A stretch of DNA of 39,345 nucleotides from an uncultured Selenomonadaceae bacterium (GTDB lineage Bacteria; Bacillota; Negativicutes; Selenomonadales; Selenomonadaceae), in NCBI GenBank assembly GCA_905234705.1, contig CAJOIB010000012.1:21407-60751 (forward strand). The letters are read 5' to 3'. Made by a program: the position numbers and the translations under genes. The notes under the pieces were generated by a model. That model saw nothing but the letters and a program-made list of their open reading frames with translations, was not told the DNA's origin and did no database searches. Below are positions 1 to 8,577 of the stretch, in pieces. The stretch's first letter is position 1, and each line of letters opens with the position of its first letter.

Positions 1-350
1 GTTGCGGCGGCGACCGCGATAATACCAAGCGCCCGATTATGGGGCGGCTGGCGGCTGAACTTTCCGATATTGTCATTGCCACGAGCGATAATCCTCGCAG
101 TGAAGATCCGGCTCAAATTCTGCGCGAGATTGAAGTTGGTATCAAAGAAAAAATCGGCGGCAAGATTTATGAATGCATACCCGACAGACGGGTGGCAATT
201 TTCCGTGCGGTTGAAATTGCTAAGGCGGGCGACATCATTTTGATTTTGGGCAAAGGTCACGAAAATTATCAGATTCTCAAGGATAAAACCATTCACTTCG
301 ACGATAAGGAAGTAGCTCACGAGGCTATTGGAGGTTTGATTAATGGATAA
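1..350 (+). CDS. murE: UDP-N-acetylmuramoyl-tripeptide synthetase, C-terminal fragment (5' end outside window)
   Basis: This is the last part of MurE, the cytoplasmic ATP-dependent ligase that adds the third residue of the peptidoglycan stem peptide to UDP-MurNAc-L-Ala-D-Glu. The reading frame is open from position 3, so the gene runs in from outside the window; the ATG at 39 is internal. The Mur ligase C-terminal domain is visible: the phrase [10 protein letters not shown] just before position 39, then SDNPRSEDP. The DNPR tetrapeptide is the known signature of enzymes that add meso-diaminopimelate rather than lysine. GKGHE follows near the end, as in the family. The stop codon overlaps the start of murF by 8 bases, which indicates translational coupling in the division/cell-wall cluster. 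Identity is secure; only the amino-terminal two thirds cannot be judged. Confidence 0.95.
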   Translation, partial: CGGDRDNTKRPIMGRLAAELSDIVIATSDNPRSEDPAQILREIEVGIKEKIGGKIYECIPDRRVAIFRAVEIAKAGDIILILGKGHENYQILKDKTIHFDDKEVAHEAIGGLING

Positions 351-1743
351 ATTGAGTTTGCAGGAAATTTTGAAAGCCACCGGCGCTGAATTAGGGAATA
401 GTGAAAAGGGAATAGGGACTAGTTCCATTACTAATCCCTATCCACTAACCCCTAAACCCTTTACTGGTGTAACGACTGACAGCCGCAAAATTACTGAAGG
501 CTTGCTTTTCGTTGCCTTGAAGGGCGAAAATTTTAACGGTGAAGATTTCGCGCAGGACGCAATTAATAAAGGCGCGGCGGCAGTTTTGGTCAGCAAATCC
601 GCAAAAAATATTGATGGCGTTATGATTATTGTTGACGATACATTGACTGCTTATCAGCAAATCGCCCGCAACTGGCGCGAACGTTTCAATATTCCTGTTG
701 TGGCGATAACCGGCTCAAACGGCAAAACTACCACCAAAGATTTAACCGCCGCTGTTCTCAGTTCATTGGGCAAAGTTTGTAAGACTACCGCGAATTTTAA
801 TAACGAAATCGGCGTACCGATGACTTTGCTTGAACTGAATGAAAATCACAAAGCCGCCGTTGTCGAAATTGGCATGCGCGGACTTCACCAAATCGAAAAT
901 CTCGCGCAGTACGTCAAGCCCACCATTGCCATTGTTACCAACGTTAACGAAACTCATATTGAATTGCTCGGCTCGATTGAAAATATCGCGCGGGCGAAAG
1001 GTGAACTTGTGCAGGCGATTAAAGCGGGCGGCACTGTCATTCTTAACGCCGATAATCCTTATACGCTGAATATGAAAAAAATTGCCGCGCCCAACGTCCG
1101 GATTTTTACGTACGGTCTGGAAAATGCGGCTGATTTGACGGCGGAAAATATTTTTGTCAATGGCAGTATGACGAATTTTGTTTTGAAATATGGCGGCGAA
1201 AGTTACGATTTTGAGATACCGGTAATTGGGCGGCACAATGTTTCAAATGCGTTGGCGGCGATAGCGGCGGGCTTGAGCGTCGGCTTGACGATTGACGAAA
1301 TTAAGCGCGGCATTTCCACTTTGACAACAACAAAAATGCGCTTTGAAGTTATTCGCCGCGACGGTTTGACGATTGTTAATGACGCTTACAACGCCAGCCC
1401 TGCGTCGATGCGTGCCGCGATTCAAACTGTGGCTGAAGTTTATAACGCGCGCAAAATTGCCGTGCTGGGCGATATGCTTGAACTCGGCGATATTTCTAAA
1501 AAAGTTCATCGCGAAATTGGCGCTGAAGTGGTTGCAAATAATTTCGACACGCTGATAACTTATGGCGAACTTGGGAAATTTATTGCGGACGGCGCGAAGG
1601 ACGCGGGCTTGAAAAATATTTTCGTCACGGATACGCACGAAGCCGCCGCTAAAAAAATTCGTGAAGTTGTGCGGCAGGGCGACGTGATTTTATTCAAGGC
1701 GTCTCACGGTATGCATTTGGAAAAAGTTATCGAGCTGATTTGA
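343..1743 (+). CDS. murF: UDP-N-acetylmuramoyl-tripeptide--D-alanyl-D-alanine ligase with in-frame repeat insertion
   Basis: MurF joins D-Ala-D-Ala to the UDP-MurNAc-tripeptide, the last cytoplasmic step of stem-peptide synthesis. The 466-aa product has the three Mur ligase domains: an N-terminal UDP-binding part with GVTTDSRKI and LFVALKGE, the central ATPase domain with the P-loop [12 protein letters not shown] (about residues 123-134), and a C-terminal domain with NDAYNASP and LGDMLELG. Start ATG 343 overlaps the murE stop. The oddity is near residues 17-40: between the usual start helix and the TGVTTDSR motif lies a stretch (bases 391-460) that is a copy of an imperfect palindromic DNA repeat also found twice outside genes in this window. 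It is translated in frame and adds roughly 20 residues rich in N, P, T and S. All catalytic motifs remain, so the enzyme is probably active. Confidence 0.96.
   Translation: MDKLSLQEILKATGAELGNSEKGIGTSSITNPYPLTPKPFTGVTTDSRKITEGLLFVALKGENFNGEDFAQDAINKGAAAVLVSKSAKNIDGVMIIVDDTLTAYQQIARNWRERFNIPVVAITGSNGKTTTKDLTAAVLSSLGKVCKTTANFNNEIGVPMTLLELNENHKAAVVEIGMRGLHQIENLAQYVKPTIAIVTNVNETHIELLGSIENIARAKGELVQAIKAGGTVILNADNPYTLNMKKIAAPNVRIFTYGLENAADLTAENIFVNGSMTNFVLKYGGESYDFEIPVIGRHNVSNALAAIAAGLSVGLTIDEIKRGISTLTTTKMRFEVIRRDGLTIVNDAYNASPASMRAAIQTVAEVYNARKIAVLGDMLELGDISKKVHREIGAEVVANNFDTLITYGELGKFIADGAKDAGLKNIFVTDTHEAAAKKIREVVRQGDVILFKASHGMHLEKVIELI
391..460. repeat. Imperfect palindromic repeat, copy R1, in frame inside murF
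   Basis: The segment begins TTAGGGAATAGTGAAAAGGG and ends CTAACCCCTAA, so its arms are imperfect inverted copies of one another. Similar arms and the inner phrase ATAGTGAAAAGGG recur at 20191-20229, and TTAGGGGATAG...CCCTAACCCCTAA recurs at 23088-23166. Here it sits inside the murF reading frame without a stop or frameshift, which resembles the in-frame palindromic elements known from Rickettsia. Exact borders are uncertain by a few bases. Confidence 0.75.
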
Positions 1744-1779
1744 GAGGTTTAAAATGTTAGAAATTTTATCAGCGTAGTT

Positions 1780-2688
1780 GTGCTGATTCTCGGACCGGTG
1801 GCAATTCCGTTACTTCACAGATTAAAATTCGGGCAAAGTATACGCACCGAAGGACCGGCGAGCCATCAGAAAAAAAGCGGTACGCCGACAATGGGCGGAA
1901 TTTTTATGATAACGGCAATAGTTATCGCCACGCTCATTCGCGCAGAATTAACCACGGAAATAATTTTGGCGCTGTTCATATTAATCGGGCATTTCGTACT
2001 TGGATTTTTGGACGATTATATAAAAGTCGTGAAGAAGCGCAATTTGGGGTTGCGGGCGTGGCAAAAACTTTTGGGACAAATAATAATCGCCGCTGTGACA
2101 ATTTTCATAGCGACGAAAGAATTAGGCATAGCCACAAACTTATGGATTCCGCTTGCAAATACGAATATAGATTTAGGCGTGCTTTATTACGTGCTGGTTT
2201 TGCTGGTAATAGTGGGCGCGTCGAACGCGGTAAATTTGACTGACGGATTAGACGGCTTAGCGTCGGGCGAAATGGCGATAGCGTCAAGCGTGTACTGCGC
2301 GATATGTTTAATAACGGGACACGGCGAATTGGCGATATTTTGCGCGGCGATAGTTGGCGCGTGCATAGGATTTTTGAGATTTAATTTTCATCCGGCAAAA
2401 ATTTTCATGGGCGACACCGGCTCATTGGCATTGGGCGGCGCATTCGCGGCGATGGGAATTTTGACGCACACCGAATTATTATTGCCAATCGTGGGATTCG
2501 TTTTTGTTTGCGAAGCGCTGTCAGTCATTTTGCAGGTAATATCATTTCAAACAACCGGCAGAAGAATTTTCAAAATGAGCCCGATACATCACCACTTTGA
2601 ACTTAGCGGCTGGAGCGAATTGAAAGTTGTATTCGTATTTTGGGCGACAGGATTAATCGCGGGCATTATTGGCTTGCTGATTATATGA
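1780..2688 (+). CDS. mraY: Phospho-N-acetylmuramoyl-pentapeptide transferase, 5' end frameshifted
   Basis: MraY is the multi-pass membrane enzyme that transfers phospho-MurNAc-pentapeptide to undecaprenyl phosphate, making lipid I. Family motifs are clear: LLHRLKFGQSIR, HQKKSGTPTMGG, the catalytic DD in FLDDYIKV, NLTDGLDGLASG with its Asp residues, and SPIHHHFEL near the end. About ten hydrophobic segments are present. The natural start is almost certainly ATG 1754, preceded by GAGAGG and reading MLEILSA, but that frame hits TAG at 1775; the conserved frame continues as VVVLILGP one register away. Compared with homologues about six or seven residues of the first membrane helix are missing, so a deletion of roughly 19-22 bases explains both the shift and the loss. 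The listed start 1780 is only the first in-frame GTG. MraY is normally essential, so sequence error is a serious possibility. Confidence 0.9.
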   Translation: MLILGPVAIPLLHRLKFGQSIRTEGPASHQKKSGTPTMGGIFMITAIVIATLIRAELTTEIILALFILIGHFVLGFLDDYIKVVKKRNLGLRAWQKLLGQIIIAAVTIFIATKELGIATNLWIPLANTNIDLGVLYYVLVLLVIVGASNAVNLTDGLDGLASGEMAIASSVYCAICLITGHGELAIFCAAIVGACIGFLRFNFHPAKIFMGDTGSLALGGAFAAMGILTHTELLLPIVGFVFVCEALSVILQVISFQTTGRRIFKMSPIHHHFELSGWSELKVVFVFWATGLIAGIIGLLII

Positions 2689-2719
2689 TTTCGTAAATTG
2701 GAGGTGGAATGCGGCTGTT

Positions 2720-3268
2720 ATGGATCAGTTGCTTTTCTTGAGAAAATTTATTGACGACCCGCGGCACATTGGGAGCGTTGCTCCGAGTTCAAATTCCTTG
2801 ACGAAAAAAATGTTAGGCGGATTGGATTGGGAAAATTTTAATCACGTTGCGGAATTGGGAACTGGCACGGGCGTTTTTACGGATTATATTATGCAACACA
2901 AGCGCTTGAACTGTAAATTTTTAGGAATTGAGCAGGATTATGAAATGCGGCAGAATTTGCAGGAAAAATATCCGGAAATTTATTGGGGCGCGCAGGCTGA
3001 AAATTTGTGCGCGATTCTCAAAAAATACAATTTCCCGCAATTAGACTGCGTGGTATCGGGCTTACCGTTCGCGGTTTTGGATAAATCGGTGCGCCTTCAA
3101 ATTATGGAAAATGTAACTCAAGCATTAGCGCCAGGCGGAATTTTCGTAGCGTTCCAATATTCTCTGCAAATGCGCAGCACACTTAAAAAATATTTCGACG
3201 CGGTAAAAATCGAATTTACGCTTTTCAATTTGCCGCCAGCATTCATATATTTTTGTCACAACAATTAA
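2720..3268 (+). CDS. Class I SAM-dependent methyltransferase, PmtA/phospholipid N-methyltransferase-like
   Basis: A 182-aa cytoplasmic protein with the fold of small SAM-dependent methyltransferases. The start (FLRKFIDDPRHIGSVAPSS) is the typical opening of the phospholipid N-methyltransferase / rRNA adenine dimethyltransferase-like group. Motif I is ELGTGTGVFT (about residues 43-52), the acidic end of strand 2 is GIEQD, and the motif IV position reads SGLPFAV instead of the NPPY of DNA and RNA N6-adenine methylases, which points away from rRNA substrates. The substrate cannot be named from sequence; a phospholipid head group is the family-level guess. It follows mraY by about 30 bases where murD would be expected, and its stop overlaps the convergent lysA end by four bases. 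The GGAGGTGG at 2699-2706 is farther from ATG 2720 than usual, so the true start may have been disturbed. Confidence 0.75.
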   Translation: MDQLLFLRKFIDDPRHIGSVAPSSNSLTKKMLGGLDWENFNHVAELGTGTGVFTDYIMQHKRLNCKFLGIEQDYEMRQNLQEKYPEIYWGAQAENLCAILKKYNFPQLDCVVSGLPFAVLDKSVRLQIMENVTQALAPGGIFVAFQYSLQMRSTLKKYFDAVKIEFTLFNLPPAFIYFCHNN

Positions 3269-4506
3269 ATCAACGTAGCAAAATAATCGTCAAGGGTTTC
3301 TGCGCGACGAATCAATTCAATTTCGCCGCTCTCGCGCAGTAAAAGTTCAGCGCTCCGCAATTTTCCATTGTAATTAAAGCCCATGGCGTGCCCGTGCGCG
3401 CCGGTATCGTGAATAATCAAAATGTCGCCAATGTCAATTTTCGGCAGGGCGCGGTCAATCGCGAATTTATCATTGTTTTCGCAAAGTGAGCCCGTCACGT
3501 CGTAAATATTTTCAGCAGCGGCATTTTCTTTGTCCAAAATTGTAATGTGGTGATACGCGCCATAAAGCGCCGGACGCATCAGATTTGCCATACAAGAATC
3601 CAAGCCGATATAATTTTTGTAAGTATTTTTTTCGTGAATGACAGTCGAAACAAGCCAGCCCGCGTCGCCGGTCATAGCGCGCCCGCTCTCGGTGGCGATT
3701 CTGATTTTGTCTAAGCCGTTAGCAATTAAAATTTTATCGTAAAGTTCGTGGATACCCGCGCCAATCGCTTTATAATCGACAGGCAAATCTTCTGGACGAT
3801 ACGGAATGCCGAAGCCGCCGCCCAAATTCACAAATTCTAAATCAATGCCAAGCCGATTTTTAATTTCAACCGCCAGCTCAAACATAATCCGCGCCGTGTA
3901 CAAAAAAGTTTCAGTGCCGCGTTCGTTCGAGGCTATCATTGTATGCAAGCCAAAACGTTTAACGCCCTTGTCCTGCGCGATTTTGTAAGCGTCGAAAATT
4001 TGTTGCCGCGTCAAACCGTATTTCGCCTCAGCCGGACGCCCGATAATGTCATTGCCAACATTCATAATATCGGCGGGATTGTAGCGGAAGGACAAAACTT
4101 TTGGCATACCGGCGTTTTTTTCAAGAAAATCAATATGAGTAATATCGTCAAGATTGATAATCGCGCCGAGTTTAATTGCCGCTTGAAATTCATCGGCGGG
4201 CGTATCGTTTGACGTGAGCATAATTTTTTCGCCGGTAACGCCAGCCATTTCGCTAATTTTCAATTCGGCAAGAGAACTGCAATCTGTACCCGCGCCGTCT
4301 TTCGCCAAAATTTTTACAATGTGCGGATTGGGCGTAGCTTTTACCGCGAAATGCTCAATGTAGCTTGGCGCAAATGAAAAAGTTTCGCGCAGGCGGCGGA
4401 AATTCGCACGGATTTTCTTTTCGTCGTAAATGTGAAATGGCGTCGGATATTTTTTTATCACTTCGCGCAGAGTCTTTGAATCCAGCGGAAATGTTTTGTT
4501 CGTCAT
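3265..4506 (-). CDS. lysA: Diaminopimelate decarboxylase
   Basis: PLP-dependent fold-III decarboxylase of 413 aa that converts meso-diaminopimelate to lysine in the cytoplasm. Visible motifs: HFAVKATPNP carrying the PLP lysine (about residue 50), GLHTMI and LGGGFGIPY of the phosphate-binding barrel loops, ESGRAM, and SLCENNDKFA with the active-site Cys-Glu of the C-terminal beta domain contributed across the dimer. The start ATG 4506 is chosen because AAAGGTGG lies 8 bases upstream and because the extra 29 residues of the longer frame have no family counterpart. Related fold-III enzymes act on lysine/ornithine or carboxynorspermidine; the CEN motif and overall resemblance favour diaminopimelate. 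It is transcribed from its own promoter at 4535-4543. Confidence 0.87.
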   Translation of the reverse strand: MTNKTFPLDSKTLREVIKKYPTPFHIYDEKKIRANFRRLRETFSFAPSYIEHFAVKATPNPHIVKILAKDGAGTDCSSLAELKISEMAGVTGEKIMLTSNDTPADEFQAAIKLGAIINLDDITHIDFLEKNAGMPKVLSFRYNPADIMNVGNDIIGRPAEAKYGLTRQQIFDAYKIAQDKGVKRFGLHTMIASNERGTETFLYTARIMFELAVEIKNRLGIDLEFVNLGGGFGIPYRPEDLPVDYKAIGAGIHELYDKILIANGLDKIRIATESGRAMTGDAGWLVSTVIHEKNTYKNYIGLDSCMANLMRPALYGAYHHITILDKENAAAENIYDVTGSLCENNDKFAIDRALPKIDIGDILIIHDTGAHGHAMGFNYNGKLRSAELLLRESGEIELIRRAETLDDYFATLI

Positions 4507-4534
4507 TAAAAATACCACCTTTCTATAACGAATA

Positions 4535-4562
4535 ATTATAGCAATTCCGGAAAAATCCTGCA
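4535..4562 (-). promoter_or_regulatory. Promoter of lysA (extended -10) with upstream TGCAGG box
   Basis: On the minus strand TATAAT (4540-4535) is preceded by TGC, an extended -10 that can work without a good -35. A TGCAGG box lies at 4562-4557, the same hexamer that heads the element repeated at 12899, 25499 and 39300. Start of lysA is about 30 bases downstream. Confidence 0.55.
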
Positions 4563-4639
4563 CGAAAATTTTTAGCCGCTTGACTGATAGCATACTCTCA
4601 AGTTTAAACTAAACAAAATATTTCAAGGGGGCAATAACT

Positions 4640-5426
4640 ATGAATAAATTTTTCAAGAGAGTGCTGACGCTTAGCTTGACTCTGGCGTTTCGCGGGCAAT
4701 TTGTATTTGCCGAAAAATTATAAAGCCGGTAAAAAATATCCTGCGATTATTACGGTTCATCCTGGCGGCGGCGTCAAGGAGCAAACTTCCGGACTTTACG
4801 CAATGAAGCTTGCTGAAAAAGGTTATGTGACGCTGGCATTTGATGCAACTCATCAAGGCGAAAGTGAAGGAACGCCGCGCTATCTTGAAAATCCTGCTGA
4901 CAGGGTTGAAGATATTCGTAGCGCAGTTGATATTGGCACGACTTTTCGTCAAGGCTGGACGGGCGACGGCACGCTTGAAAGTCAAATCGCTACTTTGAAC
5001 GCCATAGCTAAACAACGTACCGCCGAAGCTAACGGCGCTGCTCCGCAATATACAAAATACGTTCCGGAACAAAATGAAATTACGGCTGACACTCACCGCG
5101 ATATGGCGGAGGCGTCCGAATATTACCGTACAAAGCGCGGGCAACATAAAAACGCGGCTAACAGAGTTTTATTCACCAGCTTTGATAAAGTTTTGGCGTA
5201 TAATTCTTTCGCGCAGATTGACACTTTATTGACGCAACCGTTGCTTTTAATCGCCGGAACTGAAGCAGGTTCGTTGTGGCAAAGTCAATTAGCGTATGAC
5301 AAGGCGACCGGTTCAAAAGAATTGTATTTGATTGACGGCGCGACGCATATGGATTTGTACGATATTGAAAAGTACGTTAATCAAGCCGTCGAAAAGATGA
5401 ATAAATTTTTCAAGCAGAATTTGTAA
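4640..5426 (+). pseudogene. Secreted alpha/beta hydrolase (dienelactone-hydrolase-like), degraded
   Basis: ATG 4640, with AAGGGGG upstream, opens a signal peptide (MNKFFKRVLTLSLTLAF) but this frame ends at a TAA after about 27 codons. The hydrolase body continues in another frame from about 4701: LPKNYKAGKKYPAIITVHPGGG, then LAFDATHQGESEG, ending with a conserved GATHMDLYD that carries the catalytic His. Between DIRSAVD and IGTTFRQGWTGDG roughly 40 residues expected in this family are missing in frame, and they include the nucleophile elbow (GxSxG or GxCxG); no such motif remains. So both the export signal and the nucleophile are disconnected or gone. The downstream MerR gene starts 2 bases after its stop, suggesting that the two were one operon. 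I treat it as a pseudogene, unless the gaps are assembly errors. Confidence 0.75.
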
Positions 5427-5428
5427 TT

Positions 5429-5905
5429 ATGACAGTTAAAGACGTTGCGAAAAAAACGGGCTTGACGCCGCACACGATTAGATATTATGCTAAGGAAGGA
5501 CTTTTGCCGACGGTCAAGCGCAATAGTCACGGCGTGCGGATTTTCACGGAAAATGATTTAGAGGCAATTTATATTATCGAGTGCTTGAAAAATTGCGGAA
5601 TGACGCTGAAAGAAATTAAGCAATTCACTGATTGGACAATGGCGGGCGATTCGACGATTGATAAGCGCCTTGAACTTTTTCGTAATAAATTTGCCGATTT
5701 GCAGGAAAAAATTCGTTGTATGAATGAAACGCTTGATGCTCTGCGCTATAAAATTTGGTTTTACGAAGTCGCGCAGGACGCAGGCACGGTTGACATTCAC
5801 GATACATTGGCGGCTGAAGAAATTCCTGTTGAAATGCGTGAAATTCGCGCGCGTATGAAACACGTTGACCGCTTTACCAACAGAAATTTTTGGAAGGAGT
5901 CGTGA
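5429..5905 (+). CDS. MerR-family transcriptional regulator
   Basis: A 158-aa cytoplasmic DNA-binding protein. Residues 1-70 form the MerR winged helix-turn-helix: MTVKDVAKKTGLTPHTIRYY, then EGLLPTVKR and RIFTENDLEAI, and GMTLKEIKQF at the second helix-turn-helix. Residues 80-125 form the dimerisation coiled coil. There is no cysteine cluster of the metal-sensing type; the pattern fits the YfmP/AdhR-like group that responds to aldehydes or oxidative stress and is often linked to aldo/keto reductases and glyoxalases, which is exactly what surrounds it here in broken form. It follows the hydrolase relic by 2 bases and precedes the glyoxalase relic by 5 bases. The gene appears intact while its likely targets are decaying. 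Confidence 0.88.
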   Translation: MTVKDVAKKTGLTPHTIRYYAKEGLLPTVKRNSHGVRIFTENDLEAIYIIECLKNCGMTLKEIKQFTDWTMAGDSTIDKRLELFRNKFADLQEKIRCMNETLDALRYKIWFYEVAQDAGTVDIHDTLAAEEIPVEMREIRARMKHVDRFTNRNFWKES

Positions 5906-5910
5906 GCCAA

Positions 5911-6233
5911 ATGCAAGCGTTGCAAAAGATTCATCACGTGGCGATAATCGGCAGTGATTATGAGCGCACTAAGCATTTTTACGTCAATTTGCTCGGCTTT
6001 GAAGTGATACGCGAAAATCGCCGCGCCCAGGATACCCGAATGAAGAAGCGGCAGGGTTACGGCACTTAGCATTTCGCGTTGAATCGGTCGAGGAAACCAC
6101 GCGGGAATTAAACAAATTGGGAATAGCGACAGAGCCGATTCGCACTGACACATTTACTGGCAAAAAGATGACATTTATATCAAATGGTGAAGGCGACTGG
6201 GCGCAGCAGTTTTTACGCGATGCTGGCGAATAA
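5911..6233 (+). pseudogene. Glyoxalase/VOC-family protein, interrupted
   Basis: ATG 5911 has GGAAGGAG upstream and opens the first beta-alpha-beta module of a vicinal-oxygen-chelate protein: KIHHVAIIGSDYERTKHFY and LLGFEVIREN. Translation then stops at TAG 6067. The second module resumes in a different frame from about 6033: YPNEEAAGLRHLAFRV, then TTRELNKLGIATEPIRTDTF and TGKKMTFIS, ending TAA 6231-6233. Compared with the family about 35 residues between the two blocks are missing with a frame change, and the last strand (normally DPDGLPLELYE) is replaced by an unrelated tail. The metal-binding His and Glu pairs are therefore incomplete. It resembles the YaeR/GloA2 subgroup. The protein cannot be functional as read. 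Confidence 0.75.
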
Positions 6234-6335
6234 ATTTTCCGGCAAATGGCAGGAATTTAGCGCCGACGAAAGTAAAGCCTTTGCGTGCACAGCGGCGTAA
6301 AAGTTCCGGTGTGGTCTGCCGAAGATTTAAAATAA
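6190..6335 (+). pseudogene. Fragment of an unidentified gene fused to the glyoxalase relic
   Basis: Overlapping the broken glyoxalase tail, another frame encodes a protein-like stretch (SSFYAMLANKFSGKWQEF, then SADESKAF, from about 6205), which shifts frame near 6285 and continues as HSGVKVPVWSAEDLK to TAA 6333-6335. Together this looks like the last 45 or so residues of a gene whose front was deleted. I do not recognise the family. Codon use matches the neighbours. It ends 12 bases before the start of the oxidoreductase gene, so it was probably the preceding gene of that operon. Confidence 0.45.
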
Positions 6336-6347
6336 GGGGCGGTACAT

Positions 6348-7340
6348 ATGAAATTGGCGATTTTGGGCACAGGTTTTATTGTCAAAGAGGGCGCGTTGCC
6401 AGCGCTGAAAAATGTTCCGGAGATTGAAGTTGCGGCGATATTTGCTTTGCCGCGCAGTAAAGAAACTGCTGAAGCGCTCGCGGCGAAAAATGAAATTCCG
6501 GCAGTTTATACCGATTATGACGAATTGCTCGCGAATCCGGAGATTGATTTTGTTTATATCGGATTAGTCAACAGCGTGCATTACGAATACACAAAGCGCG
6601 CGCTCTTGGCTGGCAAAAATGTTATCGTCGAAAAACCTTTCGCGTCGACGGCGGCTGAAGTTGCTGAACTGCGCGATTTGGCTTTGTCAAAAAATCTGTA
6701 CGTGTTTGAAGCGGTGACTTTGAGATATTTACCAAATTTCGCGGCGATACGTGAGGCTTTGCCGAAATTGGGCAAGATTCGCGCAGTGGTTGCAAATTAT
6801 TCGCAGTATTCGAGCCGCTATGACAAATATTTAGCCGGTGAAGTTTTGCCGGTGTTCGACCCGCAACGTTCGGGCGGCGCTCTTTACGATATCAATATTT
6901 ACAATTTGAATTTTATAATTGGGCTGTTCGGCGCGCCTGCGGAAGTTCAATACACGGCGAATATCGGCTTTAACGGCGTTGACATTTCGGGTTTGGTTAC
7001 TATGAAGTACGACGGATTTTTTGCGACGGCGTTGGGCGCGAAAGATTCAGAAAGTCCCAGCTTTGTCAGCATTCAAGGCGAAAAGGGCTACGTCAAAGTT
7101 TTGGGCGCGCCAAATGAATTGACTGCATTTGAAATGCACCTGCGCAATTCCGGCGAAATTACCAAGTATGAGCTGAATAAATATTCTCATCGAATGGTTC
7201 ACGAATTTAAAGAATTTGAGCGCATTTATCGCGAGAAAAATTTTAACGAAATGCGCGATTGGCTTGACGTTTCACTGGCGGTGTTGCAGACGGCGGAAAA
7301 AGCGCGTAAGCAAGCCGGAATAGTTTTTGCGTGTGATTGA
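6348..7340 (+). CDS. Gfo/Idh/MocA-family NAD(P)-dependent oxidoreductase
   Basis: A 330-aa cytoplasmic dehydrogenase. The Rossmann start is AILGTGFIV (residues 3-11), the catalytic lysine motif EKPFAST lies near residue 96, and the C-terminal alpha/beta half contains SGGALYDINIYN, which holds the Asp and His-equivalent positions of the family. Homologues oxidise or reduce sugars, inositols or dihydrodiols; the exact substrate cannot be read from sequence. The start at ATG 6348 is preceded by GGGGCGG. Twelve bases separate its stop from the aldo/keto reductase relic, with GAGGAGG in the gap, so both were an oxidoreductase pair in one operon. Full length with no missing motif. Confidence 0.88.
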   Translation: MKLAILGTGFIVKEGALPALKNVPEIEVAAIFALPRSKETAEALAAKNEIPAVYTDYDELLANPEIDFVYIGLVNSVHYEYTKRALLAGKNVIVEKPFASTAAEVAELRDLALSKNLYVFEAVTLRYLPNFAAIREALPKLGKIRAVVANYSQYSSRYDKYLAGEVLPVFDPQRSGGALYDINIYNLNFIIGLFGAPAEVQYTANIGFNGVDISGLVTMKYDGFFATALGAKDSESPSFVSIQGEKGYVKVLGAPNELTAFEMHLRNSGEITKYELNKYSHRMVHEFKEFERIYREKNFNEMRDWLDVSLAVLQTAEKARKQAGIVFACD

Positions 7341-7352
7341 GGAGGTTTTAAA

Positions 7353-8489
7353 ATGAGCGGTAAACTTGGATTTGGAATGATGCGGTTGCCATTAGTGGAA
7401 ATTAAAAATCCTGCGAATGACGCGGTGAGTGCAAATCGCGTTAATGGTTGGGACGACCGCTATGAAATTAATCACGAGCAGGTTAAGCAAATGGTTGACG
7501 CATTTATCGACGCGGGCTTTACTTATTTTGATACCAGCTACGTTTATCTGAAAATGCGCAGTGAGCCGGAAGTTCGCGAGACTCTGGTTTACATTGGCGA
7601 CGAAATTGCCGACTTTCAGCATTACTGAAAAATCTCAAGTCGCGCAGATTTTCGAGGAACAACTTCAAAAATGCGGCGTTGACTACTTCGACTATTATTT
7701 GCTGCATAACATTCAAAATCACCTGTACGACCAATATATTACACCGCTGAAAGAATTTGAGTACGCGAAACAGCAGAAAGACGCGGGGCGGATTCGGAAT
7801 TTGGGCTTTTCATTTCACGATTCGCCGGAGTTGCTCGACAGGATTTTGACTGAGCACCCCGAAGTTGATTTTGTGCAAATTGCGCTCAGTTATTACGATT
7901 GGAACAGCCCGTTTGTACGGTCGCGCAGGTGTTATGAAGTTAAGTTGTGGTTATGCAGCCGGTTAAGGGCGGCACTTTGGCGAATATTCCGGCTGAGGCT
8001 GTCGAGATTTTGAAGGCGGCTAATCCAAATCTTTCGCCCGCGTCTTGGGCTATCAGATTCGGCGCGAGTTTGGACGGCGTTATCACCGTTTTATCCGGTA
8101 TGTCATCTCTCGCGCAGGTCAATGATAATATTTCCTATATGAAAGATTTTACGCCGCTGACTGACGCCGAAAAAGATATGCTCGTCAATCAGATTGTGCC
8201 GATAATAAAGCGCAGTGGTCCTTTCAAAACGGCGGATTTCAGCAAATATGAAGGTATCGCCGATAATGGAATGCCGGTCGCCGCAATGCTCGACGCTTAC
8301 AACAGCTGTATGATTCAGCCAGATCCCACTTACAGCACTGAAAATAATTACTATAAAACGTTCCGGCTTGACGCGAAAATTCCTGCGGGACAAAGCTGGA
8401 TTAGCGGCAAACTCATTGACAAAGACGGTAACGACGTTACTGAAACCGTCCGCAAAGTCGAAAAGTGGCTTATGGATAATACTTTCTAA
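7353..8489 (+). pseudogene. Aldo/keto reductase broken by two frame-shifting deletions
   Basis: Three frames together spell one aldo/keto reductase. Frame one (7353-7560) gives KLGFGMMRLPL and GFTYFDTSYVY, with the catalytic Asp and Tyr. Frame two (about 7570-7940) gives TLATKLPTFS, KCGVDYFDYYLLHN and IRNLGFSFHDSPELLD. Frame three (about 7947-8489) gives VVMQPVKGGTLANIP, SPASWAIRFGAS and VLSGMSS. At the first junction (RETLV to TLATKLP) homologues have seven extra residues, consistent with a 23-base loss; at the second (CYEV to VVVMQP) about seven residues are missing, consistent with 19 or 22 bases. The C-terminus lacks the ferredoxin-like cysteines seen in many relatives. A good GAGGAGG lies 9-15 bases before ATG 7353. 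As read the product would be short fragments. Confidence 0.85.
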
Positions 8490-8509
8490 GTATACATTTT
8501 GGGGCGGCT

Positions 8510-8537
8510 TTGCAAAATTCCTATAATTTGCTACAAT
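8510..8537 (+). promoter_or_regulatory. Promoter of the malic enzyme gene
   Basis: TTGCAA (8510-8515) and TACAAT (8532-8537) are separated by 16 bases, a plausible housekeeping promoter. The start codon lies 40 bases downstream of the -10, preceded by GGAGAGGAAG. Confidence 0.6.
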
Positions 8538-8577
8538 ACCACAGTAATTATTTTTTTGGAGAGGAAGAATCTTTAAA

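Noticed and set aside
763-1236. Long open frame on the minus strand inside murF
   Set aside because: It is the mirror image of a clearly real gene, is rich in Arg, Phe and Asn, and has no ribosome site or family motif.
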